Assembly: GCA_026119935.1 (NCBI GenBank)
Contig: JALRMH010000038.1
Span: 248,001-312,000 of the forward strand
Length of the DNA stretch: 64,000 nucleotides
Reading direction: 5' to 3'
Source of the DNA: Endothia cerciana
Taxonomy: Eukaryota; Ascomycota; Sordariomycetes; Diaporthales; Cryphonectriaceae
The position numbers were made by a program, and so were the translations under genes. Under the pieces are notes generated by a model. It did not search any database and was not told the origin of the DNA. It saw nothing but the letters and a program-made list of their open reading frames with translations. Shown piece after piece: positions 44,765-55,498 of the stretch. Position 1 is the first letter of the stretch. Each line of letters starts with the position of its first letter.

Positions 44765-45452
44765 AGTTCGACAGCCCGCGAACCGAGTCCGGAGTGACAC
44801 TTGTTTACAGCGTTTGTTTTGATGTACAAGACTGATAGTATGAGTCAATTGAGTACAGAAAAGATGTCATGAAGGGATTACGGGCGTTTTCCTGCGGCCA
44901 AGTCGGACAGGTTATTGTTGTTGTTTCGATACCTTGTTACTTCAGAACCTCGGCGTCCTCTACGCACGGAGTAATGGATGGAATCATGCTGGAGGGATGA
45001 AGCTGTAGAAAAGGGTCTCCACTTTGGATCGCCCTTCAACTTACATAGAATCAGGGAGCAATCTTGTTAGAGTTAAACAAAGCGATTTGGCTTGTCTATG
45101 CTCATTTGTCTCCGCCAACCCCCCCCCCCAAAAAAAAACCCCCTGTGTTTTTTTATTTGCCCCATAGTAGATGTATGCTCAGCTTACCAGAATATTGGTG
45201 TTATTGCAGGCCTTGCCGGGAGCATTTGGCGGTCTGGCATGTCCTGTCACGTTGACAAGCAAGGATAGATGGGCAAAGTCCAGTCAGTCACGTGATTTCT
45301 AACCCTTTAGGTCTAGCGCAGCGCTAGGGTGAAGCAAACCCACTGCTTGCCAATTTTTCAACTTGATCTGTTGAATCGCGAACTTCTCTCTCGACCAGCC
45401 AGCTTCTACAACCAACACATTACCTCGACAACAATTTAACAAGACAGCCAAG
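44765..45452. other. Intergenic: rps4 promoter
   Basis: No gene is seen. An 11-C run followed by 9 A lies at 45119-45138. The promoter elements at 45288-45330 are listed separately. Confidence 0.5.
45288..45330 (+). promoter_or_regulatory. E-box palindrome and telobox-like inverted pair upstream of rps4
   Basis: TCACGTGA (45288-45295) is followed by AACCCT (45301-45306). The 15-base perfect palindrome CTAGCGCAGCGCTAG (45313-45327) comes next, overlapping CTAGGGT (45324-45330), the reverse of a telobox ACCCTAG. The cluster ends about 120 bases before the rps4 start codon. CACGTG and telobox motifs are known promoter elements of fungal ribosomal-protein genes; their use here is inferred. Confidence 0.55.
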
Positions 45453-46665
45453 ATGGGTCGCGGTCGTAAGTCACACACCAACCTACACCCTCTTCATCAT
45501 TCCAATGGCCATGCTTGCTCGCTTTCCAACGAGGCCATAGGCACTGCAATTGATATTGGTTCTTGTCGAAGCGATTTCGACGATGAGCCCACCAAGCAAA
45601 ACCAAGAAATGTAGAGAGTCACGATGCTGACTTTGCTTCTAATATACAGCTAAGAAGCACCAGAAGCGCCTCAGCGCGCCCAAGCACTGGCTCCTGGACA
45701 AGCTGTCCGGTACCTACGCTCCCAAGCCCTCTGCCGGCCCTCACAAGGCTCGCGACTGCCTGCCCCTCATCGTCTTCATCCGCAACCGCCTCAAGTACGC
45801 CCTGAACTACCGCGAGACCAAGGCCATCCTCATGCAGCGCCTTGTCAAGGTCGACGGCAAGGTCCGCACCGACATGACCTTCCCCTCCGGCTTCATGGAC
45901 GTCGTCTCCATTGAGAAGACCGGCGAGAACTTCCGGCTCGTCTACGACACCAAGGGCCGCTTCACGGTTCACCGCATCCAGGCCGAGGAGGCCGAGTACA
46001 AGCTGGGCAAGGTCAAGCGTGTGCAGCTGGGCCGTGGCGGTATCCCATTCTTGGTTACGCATGATGCCAGAACGTGAGTTCTTGAGCCATCTGTCAGCCG
46101 TTGGACCAAGCTTTGGTTGATTCCGAATCCACGCTCCTCTCGCCCCGGTGTGGGCGAGAGGGATGAAGATTCATGATTCGTCGAAGCGAGATTGTCAACG
46201 GCTGGTATGTCCTCTTATTTCTTTTTGGTTGCTAACCCCTTGCCATAGCATCCGCTACCCTGACCCTGCTATCAAGGTCAACGACACCGTGAAGATCAAG
46301 TAAGTAGAGCTCCACCAACCCCGCGTCCAGACGAGGGCTGAACACTTGCTGACTGTCTCTGCAGCCTGTCCACTGGCAAGATCGATGACTTTGTCAAGTT
46401 CGAGGTCGGTCATGTCGCCATGGTCACTGGTGGCCGTAACATGGGGCGTGTCGGTGTTGTCACCCACCGTGAGCGTCACGATGGAGGTTTCAATATTGTC
46501 CACCTGAAGGACGCCATTGACAACACCTTCGCCACCCGGGAGGCCAACGTCTTCATCATCGGAGGCGAGCGCCCCTGGATCTCCCTGCCCAAGGGCAAGG
46601 GAGTCAAGCTCACCATCGCTGAGGAGCGTGACCGCCGCCGTGCCAACGCCATTGCCGGCAACTAA
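45453..46665 (+). CDS. rps4: 40S ribosomal protein S4 (eS4)
   Basis: eS4 is a small-subunit ribosomal protein. There are four exons, 45453-45465, 45650-46073, 46249-46299 and 46365-46665, giving 262 residues, the standard fungal length. Exon 1 encodes only MGRG plus one base. Exon 2 begins PKKHQKRLSAPKHWLLDKLSG and contains the S4 RNA-binding part (LPLIVFIRNRLKYALNYRET, QRLVKVDGKVRTDMTFPSGF). Exon 3 is RYPDPAIKVNDTVKI. Exon 4 has the KOW region (VTGGRNMGRVGVVTHRERHDGGF) and the tail GERPWISLPKGKGVKLTIAEE. All junctions are GT-AG and keep frame. Intron 2 has a strong branch site TGCTAAC near 46229 and a striking secondary structure described separately. Confidence 0.98.
46095..46204 (+). other. 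Structured RNA inside rps4 intron 2
   Basis: CAGCCGTTG (46095-46103) pairs perfectly with CAACGGCTG (46196-46204), extended by wobble pairs on both sides. Inside it are a small hairpin CCAA-GCT-TTGG (46106-46116) and a perfect 10-bp hairpin, CCTCTCGCCC (46136-46145) with GGGCGAGAGG (46152-46161) around a six-base loop. The helix lies between the donor (46074) and the TGCTAAC branch site (about 46229), so it would loop out roughly 110 bases. No box C/D or H/ACA pattern fits. It could be a splicing zipper, an autoregulatory element or an intron-encoded RNA. Confidence 0.55.
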
Positions 46666-49488
46666 GTGGCTGGCTAGTCTGGTGATGATTGATGTTTTGT
46701 TCGACTGGTCAGGGCAAAAAAGGGTTCTCACTACAAGTGACGGCATGGACAAGGCGTTGCGGACGTTTCGGCTTTGAAATTCGCTATGGTTTGCTAGCCA
46801 ACCCAATAAGCCGACACGCAGAGGGTCGCGGGGTAATGAATTCTTGCAAACGTCCTATTCTCCTTCCTGTTCCCTCACAAAAGTCTCAGCTCCTGATGTT
46901 CCTGCACGGCTGTTGCGTGGCTCCTGCACGAAGGTCTTGGTTCCCATGTGCAGCCCAGCTTGAATATTATGGTGTTTGGTATGTGCCGAGCCATGTATGG
47001 ATCTGATGTCTCATTACTACTTGTTACGGTGTTGTGCAGCTGCCTGCCATCTTAAACGCATGCCCAGAGAGACGTGGCCCATCAAGGTCGTCGCATTGTT
47101 GCTTACGAGCAGCCACGTTTCTTTCCTGCGCGTTAACATCTTTAAGCCCGCAGGCAGTCAATAGCCATTATACCTAGGCGGTGAAGGGTGATGCCACATT
47201 TCCGGGCGAATGTGCTTGCTTGGACGTGCTGCCGGACTCCGAACGGGCCAATAGACCATGGAGGAGGATGTAGTGTGCTGCATGACATAAAGACTTACGC
47301 GCCCACAGGTTGGGAATTCGAGATTCTTTGTTTGCAAGCCAATTCCGGGATGTCCTGATTACGATGATATCCACGTTCATGGGGTTAGGAACTACGAGCT
47401 CAGAGGCAGGCAGTATTGCACATTTTTCACCTGCATGCTGGTAATCAAAAATGGAAAAGCACGCAATACATTTCATCAGCCTGACGCTAAGGGGGCCGTC
47501 TTTTTGGGGGGGGGGGGGGCGGTTGGCACTGACTTGCAGGAGATCGATGCACCTTGTCCGTCTAGGGATCAAGCGTCGAGCTGTACGTGCCTGGATGGTC
47601 CATCAGGGTGCGCTCAGGCCCTGAGGCCGATCAAGGTTTGACGGCAGACATTCATAAGGCCCTCACAAATTCCGTACTCATGAGCCATGCAGACGAGGAC
47701 GGTCAGACAAGCTATGGCTTCCTCCAGTCTTCCCCCGAGCCACATCGCATCGACAAGGGGATGGCTGGACGAGGAGCAAACAGCACATGTGCGGGGGGGT
47801 ATGCAGAATCAGGCGGGCCAACTACGCCATGCCATGCCATGCCACGCCCTCCTCAGATTTGTTGCTCATGAAGGTCAAATCGACAGCCACGCGGACTAGC
47901 AGGACGGTCTGTCGTCCAATCCTGAGCCTCAGTGACGCAGGACCACTGACTAATGGTAATTCTACCGGTCAACAAGCTTCGACGCTCTAGCAGGCTGGGC
48001 CTACGTGATATGTCTCACGTCCCCATGGCTCCCTCATCACGTCAGCTTCGTCTCCAGGGGCTGTATACGCCTTTGTGACACTGTAACACTCTTGACCTGC
48101 ATCCTGGATCCACCACGTACGCTCAGACGGCATGCGGCAGGCGTTGCGAGGTGTAGCCTCGACGTCTGTCGGCGTCAAGCACTTGCCGTAATTTGGATGT
48201 GGCGAGAGTTTGTTGTGCCTTACTAAAGGTCCGCCCCGCAATCAGTAAGCAGGTGCTGCAAGTAATGTTAACATTCTCCGCCCATTCCCATGGTAGATGA
48301 GCCGTCTCGTGACGTGGTAACGGTGCGGGTAAGATCCGGGGTAAAGAGAACCAGTCGTTGAGCAGGGAGTTAAATTGTCGCACAGCCTGACGTGAGCATA
48401 TTTGGTTCTTGTACCGCCCTCCTAGGCAGGCAAGAGACCAATGACCACAGTCGGGAAAAAGAAAATTGGAATTCCCTTTGTCCCCTCCTTCCCCCCCCCC
48501 CCCAACACAGGCCAAACATCCGTAATGAGAAAAAATTCAGTCTACGTATCTCGAGACAGACCAGGCTTCCCAAAGAGGAATCCCAGCGGTCCCCAAGGCA
48601 CACCTGCCTCTCTCGGCAATCATTATCGTGCCCAGAAAACGACTCGTTCCACGACAATTCTGGAAGAGCTTCTGGAATGAACCGACCGAGCTGGCTAACC
48701 TCAATGCAACCACGAATCGTAATCCTTACGTGGTCGCACGACAGATGCAGACACTGAAGCGGAGGCAAAGTCGCCTCGTGGCCCGCTGGATGCGTCATTG
48801 CCCGGCTGGACTGCGGCTCGACTTCGGTATCGTGAGGCTTTACGCCGTACATGGCAGTTCTTGCGGATCATTGCGAGACTGCAGCAATTGTTGACAGATC
48901 GTGGTCCCTTGGAGGCATGGAGTGGAGGCACGGAGTGCTATGATGCCACATCCGTCCTGCCTCGTGTGCTTAGGCCTGGCTGCTCTCCACAGGCTGGACG
49001 TGTTCTCGCGCGGCCCTGGAGGCCATGTCGCAAGCGAGGACAGAAGAAGCTGGTCGTGAGCCAGGCACGGGGCTTCTTGTTCTCTTTCCCTTGTATGCCC
49101 GTACGTTGCCGATGCCTTCGTACGTGGGACTTCTAGCCTGCGGCCGGTTGCCGTCGACCGGATGTGCGGAGGTCAGACCCGTAAGCAGCCTCGCGAGTCG
49201 AGCTGCGGAAAGTAGTGGTCGGGAGGACTGTAATAAACCGTACTACGCACCGTGCAGATTTGTAGGTTTGTAAGACGGCTGTGCTGTTGGATGGTTGATG
49301 GGAAGAAGCAACGGGTGACAACGCCCATCCAAGAACGACGACGTGGGGCTTCCCTAGATCCGGCTCGTGTGACGGGTTGGCACGGGCCACCGAGCCACCG
49401 ACGGGTCTGACCGATGACGGCGGCCGGGATGGGGGGAGGAGGCAGGTGGCGGGGTCCTCTGTTGTGGACGTCCTCCCTTCTTCAACCC

Positions 49489-49560
49489 ACCTCACCTCAG
49501 TTCACATCGCCTCACGTCGCCTCACGTTGCCTCACGTCGCCTCACGTCATCTCACATCAC
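49489..49560. repeat. Degenerate ~10-bp minisatellite
   Basis: About seven tandem copies of a unit close to CCTCACGTCG, with single-base variants (CACGTTG, CACATCG). Confidence 0.75.
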
Positions 49561-49776
49561 CACACCCCGGAACCTCGATCTATATTTCTCCCGAGCTTCT
49601 CCTCTCATGTACGCCCCAAGCCTCGTGGAGCGTTGTCCCGAAGCACGGCTTCACCGTTGCACAACGACTCTGTTTCACCGCAGGACCTGTCAAACTTCCC
49701 CACAAATTCGAAGTACGACCCCGGGTCGGTGTCACTGCATGTCACTCCATGAACAACTAACTCAACACCTCATCCC

Positions 49777-49777
<1 letters not shown>

Positions 49778-49819
<42 letters not shown>
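49778..49819. repeat. (TC)21 microsatellite
   Basis: 42 uninterrupted bases of alternating T and C, followed by a TGTGTG run and further CT-rich sequence. Confidence 0.95.
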
Positions 49820-49822
<3 letters not shown>

Positions 49823-52102
49823 TGTGTCCCTCTCTCTCCCCCGTCTGTCTTCCTCTCTGTGTCTCTCTCCTTCTCACAACCCCCCCCCCTTCTTTCGGAC
49901 AGCAGGAACCATGAGCGAGCCCTGGGGCAGCAGGATCTATCTCTGACCAGGAACAGAACTTCTGTAGAGCGTGACCTACCGATGATACCAGATCTCTGCA
50001 ATACAACCCCCCTCATGCAGTGCAGCGGGTGATGCGCCACGCCTGCAACTGCAGGCCTAGCTGCCAGTCCCGAGAGCGAGATCCGCTAGCCACTAGCTGT
50101 TGCCATCACCGCCTTGGACGATCTACCAGTGCTTGACGACACCTGACCAACCGATCCAGGAACGCTGTCCCAGCTCACCTCCTCACAGGGCCGAGTTGCA
50201 TGTCCTCAGACACAGGCCCCTCGGGATGGCAGGCAGCTTGCTGACCATCTCCTCTCTTGTGCGGGTGACGCGAACCAGTCCAAGGCTCTATGCAATATGC
50301 AGGCCGGGGTCTCGTGCGCCTTTGTTCTTTTCTGACCAATCCATCCGACGTGACCGCAACTCCTGCGTAGATTGCGGCAGCGATCCGTGACGGACTTGCG
50401 GGTACCCACAAGATTGTTGAGAGGCACTTGTGGCCTTCCCATTTTCGTTGACGAGCTGCCGTCACCCACGCACCCGGGGAAGCTTCCTGCAGGAATCCCC
50501 CGGTGGATTTGCCATCGGCCAGAGCGTGATGCATCGATCCTGCCACCCTTTTTTCTGAGGCCTGTGATGCCAACCAGTCGCCGCTGAGCCCACATCCCGC
50601 CAACCGGCCAGACCAGATGGGCGGAGGAGCGTCTGGTGGCCTTGGGAGCACTATATGGCCTTCTCTGGTACACCAGCTCATCTTTGCTCGCAGCAAACAA
50701 AGTACCCAGTGGTGGCGAGACTTGTCACCTTTCAATTCTGACTACATACATCCCATGCCACCATGCCACCCCACGAGGCTAGAGCCTCGACCAACGAGAA
50801 CTAACCTGACCCTGGATGGTCTCGCGGGTTACCGACATTTCGGAGGTTTGCGCGATCCTCCCACCCTTTTGATTCGACTTTCCTCTTTTTCTGCTCACCA
50901 GCTTTTAGGTAACCCAAACTCCTCGTGTGCCCATACCAACTTCTCCCGTGCATTACCTCCACCCACTACAAGCTAGGTCCAGGGGCAATATGGCTCTCTT
51001 ACAGCCTCCATCCCACCATTCCTCGGCAAGGTTGTGTGAAGTCCACTGTTCAATGGCCAATAGCCGCTCCGTCCGTGCAGCACAAGACTTCCATGCTGTC
51101 CAGACTTCCCGTACCAAACGTCGTCACCCTCCGCCTCGTGGAGCCCAGGTGCTCCCGAGACCAATAAAGATATAGTCTCTTTGTCCCTCGCGCACCATTG
51201 CCGAGTACCGCTAGCCTCCCCCTCGGTCCTGAACTCATACTTCAGGTATCAAAGAAGGCTGCGCATGATGCCGTCAAGGTCCACCAATTGGGTCTCTTAG
51301 AACCTGGACTCCACTTCTCGAGGCCATCGTCGGTGGCCCTATTCTGCATCTGCACTCGGCTGGCCATGAAAGCGGGCTTTATAGATCCAATATAAATGGG
51401 CCATGGCAGTCCACCTCGTCTCCCCTACCGTCGTCTCTTCCTATTCTGGTACCTTGATGATCGTGTACCGTTTGCAGGATACCACCACCTACCACCGAGG
51501 GTGCAGATATCCGTGTGTGGGTGCCCTCCACCTGACCATCCTGTCGGTCCGGTGAACCTACATCGCTCGGATCCGGGACCGGATATACGCTACCACCTAC
51601 CTCACTGAGGCAGTCCTTGGAACATTCCATCTGGCAATCTACTGTCCAATTTACTCAGCTGAGCAGGTGTTGCGCCTTTTGAATCCATACCCACCATCAC
51701 TGCCGTCACTCATCGTTCGCCGCGACTTCCCCCCCTGTCTGGTGGGTGCCAACACACCTTTTTTATTTTGAGGCCTTTATAATTCCAACATCCTCTACGG
51801 TGACACCTTAGCTGTTGGGCTCCAATCTTCTTCATCTCTCTCCAACCATACTGCCTGACGACACTACTCGCCTCAGGTCTTGCAGCTTTCCAGGGCTCGC
51901 AGCTGTGATGAAAGTACAATATCCTGGACATGTGCAATAGGACTGTAACGGCATCTCTTGAACAGGAAATTATCCCTATTTCCGCCAGATCTAACTCCCG
52001 CACAGCCTCCGGCACCCATCCGGATCGACCGCATCCCGGACCGCCGAATCCAATCAAAACTCCCAATATTCAGGCTTCGCGGCTGCCATCCTAGCCGCCT
52101 GC

Positions 52103-54236
52103 ATGACACTCAACTTAATCCGGAGGGCGCTGCCGCCCTCCAGTACCAGGAGTCTGGGCCGGTGTTGCCGCCGGGGAAATGAGTTGCAGGCCTCTGCCAG
52201 CGGCGTCCTGGCTGCAACGTCGTTCACAATAGCCAAGACTATTCAGAGATATGCCAGCACGGCAAGTTCCCCCCAGAATGCCCGTACACTACGGGGCCCG
52301 GCCCCTAAATGGAACGGGAATGTCGTCTTTGGTGTCGCGCTGGCAGCCGGTCTGGTGGGCTGGGGTGTCGCATCCGTGACGAGGGGGCGGGATGGGAAGG
52401 GCGCGATGTTGCTGGATAGCATCAAGCAGTTTCCGCGCTACGCGAGTATGAAGGAGATGGAGATTGTAAGGCGCTCACTAAAGCTCGCCAAAACATCGAG
52501 TCTACCCCAAGCCTTGTGAAAGGTCATCAGTGGATTGCGCATTGACTGACAATACAAACAGGCCCTTCGAGAAATCCGAGACGAGCTCGGTCCCGAGAGC
52601 GATATCATCTCCACGGACCCGGACGACCTGCACGCTCACGGCTACTCCGAATGGAGCACGACCAACCCGGACGGGTTGCCAGTGGCCGTGGCCTACCCGC
52701 GAAGCACGGAGCAGGTCAGCACGATTGCACGGATCTGCTACAAGTATCACGTGCCCATCATCGCGTACTCCGGCGGCAGCTCGCTGGAGGGGAATTTCTC
52801 CGCGCCGTTTGGGGGTATCAGTGTCGATTTTGCGTACATGGATCAGATCATCCAGTTCAACCAGGAGGATATGGATATTGTGGTCCAGCCTAGTATCGGA
52901 TGGCAGGACCTCAATGCCGAGCTTGCCAAGATGGAGAGCGGGCTCTTCTTTCCAGTTGACCCTGGTGAGTAATGTTCTGATCTATATTGGGTTGCGAGGG
53001 GCGGCGAGGTTGAAGGTCGTCGGCTGAGTGTGATGAATCAGGCCCATCTGCAAAGATTGGAGGGATGATTGGAACGAACTGCTCCGGGACGAACGCGGTC
53101 AAGTATGGCACTATGAAGGACTGGGTCATCAACCTGACGGTCGTGCTCGCTGATGGGACTATCATCAAGACGCGCCGGAGACCGAGAAAATCTTCTGCAG
53201 GGTATAACCTCAACGGACTCTTCGTAGGATCAGAAGGCACATTGGGACTGGTCACAGAAGGTATGCCCTGTGTCTACTACATCTTCCATGGCACATGCGA
53301 GCAAGATCTGACAAGGTCAAACAGCAACGCTCAAGCTCACCGTGGTCCCTGAAGACCTCTCCGTAGCGGTCGTTACCTTCCCCACGATCCGAGACGCAGC
53401 CGCCGCCGCCGCAGAGGTGATGCAGACGGGCGTACCCGTCGCGGCCATGGAGATCATGGACGAGGTACAGATGCGCGTGGTCAATCTGGGCGGGGCCACC
53501 GCCCCGCGCGTGTGGAAGGAGATGCCGACGCTGTTCTTCAAGTTCGCGGGCACCAAGGCAAGTGTGAAGGAGAACATCAGCACGGTACAGGGCATCGCGA
53601 GGAGGAACGCTGGGAGCAACTTTGAATTTGCGAAGGATGCGCGCGAGCAGGAGTTGTTGTGGAGTGCGAGGAAGGAGAGCTTGTGGAGTATGCTTGCGTT
53701 GAGGAGGGACGGAGAGGAGGTTTGTGAGTCTGACCACACCTCCATACAAACCTCGTGTTCTCGTGTCTGATGCACTGACATAATGCTTGGCAGGGAGCAC
53801 CGACGTGGCCGTCCCCTTCAGCCGGCTGGCTGATATTATCGAGGTCAGCAAGAAGGAAATGGACGATCTAGGTCTGTTCGCCTCGATCCTGGGACACATT
53901 GGGGACGGCAACTTCCACGAGAGCATCATCTATAATCCTGTCAACGGCGAGCGTGAGAAGGTCGAGGAGTGCGTCAAGAATATGGTCAAGCGTGCTCTAG
54001 ACATGGAAGGCACGTGTACGGGGGAGCACTCGATCGGCTGGGGCAAGAAGGACAGTCTGCTGTTGGAGGTTGGGCCTGAGACTCTCGCCGTCATGAGGGC
54101 GATTAAGGCAGCATTGGATCCATACTGGATCATGTGAGTATCTGTCGACACCGACATTGGTCTTCAGTTTGAGAGACCCCGATTGGCTCACTCTTCAAAT
54201 AGGAACCCCGGGAAAATCTTTGATCGGCACGCCTGA
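52103..54236 (+). CDS. dld1: D-lactate dehydrogenase (cytochrome), mitochondrial
   Basis: This FAD enzyme of the inner mitochondrial membrane oxidises D-lactate to pyruvate and passes electrons to cytochrome c. There are six exons, 52103-52465, 52562-52964, 53042-53260, 53325-53723, 53794-54133 and 54203-54236, giving 585 residues. The N-terminus is Arg/Ser-rich like a presequence, followed by a membrane segment (NVVFGVALAAGLVGWGVASV). The PCMH-type FAD domain has VPIIAYSGGSSLEGNFSAPF, VQPSIGWQDLN, GGMIGTNCSGTNAVKYGTMK and GYNLNGLFVGSEGTLGLVTE. The C-terminal FAD-oxidase domain has ILGHIGDGNFHESI and GTCTGEHSIGWGKK. The last exon encodes only NPGKIFDRHA, a usual ending for this family (normally NPGKI). 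All junctions are GT-AG and in frame. Confidence 0.95.
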
Positions 54237-55498
54237 ACCGGCACGAGCCCGAGATGCTTCACACATGCGAATGGAACCGGACTTGTGATCATGGCCGAGA
54301 AGGGCCTATTCAAAAATGGTGATGAGAGAGAGCAAGGCATTTTTCGGATGGAAGAAGAAGAAAAAAATGTATGGGCAGGTTCAGCATCCGATAGATCCTG
54401 GCAGTATTCTAGAAGGTCATGATAAACTCATTTTTGGGCCGCATTCTGGTCTTGCTGCATCTGTTTTAGGGCGGCCTTTAGGATTTTCAAGCATTCATAA
54501 ATGAATTGAAAAGCATTTGATTTCCTTAAATCTGGTCTAGTGAGCCATTCACTCTGGTGAGGTGGGTGGTCGGCGAACCTACTTCTTCCATGAACTGATG
54601 ATGATGATGATGATGATGATGGTGATGACAATGTCCTCACCGACGCTTCTCATCCATATCACTTGTGCCCCTAGCTTGCCGGCCTCTCAACACGGATGCT
54701 TTTCTTGCTATTGGTGGAGCTCAGATCATGGTAGATGAACAAAGAGCAAGCAAGAGCTATGGGCCAGTCAAGCCCTTCCAGATCCTGCTGTTGATGTGGA
54801 ATAGCTGCCTACTTCTTGTGCCCAGACCAGGTATTAACAAACACCATCTTCTCCCTGCCGCCCTCAACACTACCTGACGTTTGCTGTCGTTGTGATTCTC
54901 CGGTGAACGAATTTCCAGTATTGAAGGCTTTGTTTGCTTATATGCAAATCCTGCATTACATTTGCAAATCTCAAAAGCCACTGAGAAAGCAAATAGCAGT
55001 CACCTTTTCGGCAGGCTGCAGCTCAATCATTTTCAAACACCAAGCGAGCTGTTGCAATCTTTGAGTGCTACCTTTGACTACTTGGGATCCAGCACTTTTT
55101 GCCTTTTCCCTTACCACGAAGGGGTTATTGCTCTACCTCCTCTCTAGGAGTTGTGTGCACAAAAGAGCCACCTGGACATCCTGTCTCGCCTGTTCTCTTC
55201 CTCCAGCTCTGCCACCAGGCAGACATCTTGAGGATCCCAGCTCTTTTCTTCTATTCTCCCTCCCATAACACAACTGGGATCAGTCCTCCCTTGCAGCAAT
55301 CAATTCACAGCTTCTCGTTGTTCTTCTAATTGTTGTCTGGCAGTTTCTACCTCCTGCTCTACACCAGAAGCCACCCCCTCGGAGCTCCCAGCCCAAGCCA
55401 ATCACGGTCTATCAAGCACAACCACCATCCTCGTCTTCGTCGGATTTGCATTCGACCCGCATTCGACCCACGGGGATCAGCCTCGCAATTAGACGACC
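54237..55498. other. Intergenic: leader region of the RdRP gene
   Basis: No gene is seen. A (GAT)8 microsatellite lies at 54597-54620, and pyrimidine-rich sequence precedes the ATG at 55499. Confidence 0.5.
54597..54620. repeat. (GAT)8 microsatellite
   Basis: Eight uninterrupted GAT triplets, continuing imperfectly as GGTGATGAC. Confidence 0.9.

Larger units (their letters stand above)
46666..52102. other. 5.4 kb gene-poor stretch with simple repeats
   Basis: No reading frame in this stretch has a recognisable family, splice-supported structure or signal peptide, and no tRNA or rRNA is seen. It contains a 14-G run (47506-47519), a CCATG pentamer repeat (about 47826-47842), a 13-C run (48491-48503), a CCTCACGTCG-type minisatellite (49489-49560), a 42-base TC microsatellite (49778-49819) and a 10-C run (49880-49889). 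Its right end is the promoter of the D-lactate dehydrogenase gene. Several plus-strand frames exist only because CT repeats are free of stops. Confidence 0.5.

Noticed and set aside
45565..45628. Possible box C/D snoRNA in rps4 intron 1 (ACGATGA ... CTGA)
   Set aside because: The C box deviates from RTGATGA, the spacing is short, and no terminal stem closes the boxes; only a small hairpin (GTCGAA/TTCGAC) is sure.
49607..50032. Plus-strand frame containing a long Ser-Leu repeat
   Set aside because: It is a translation of the (TC)n microsatellite; stop-free only because of the repeat.
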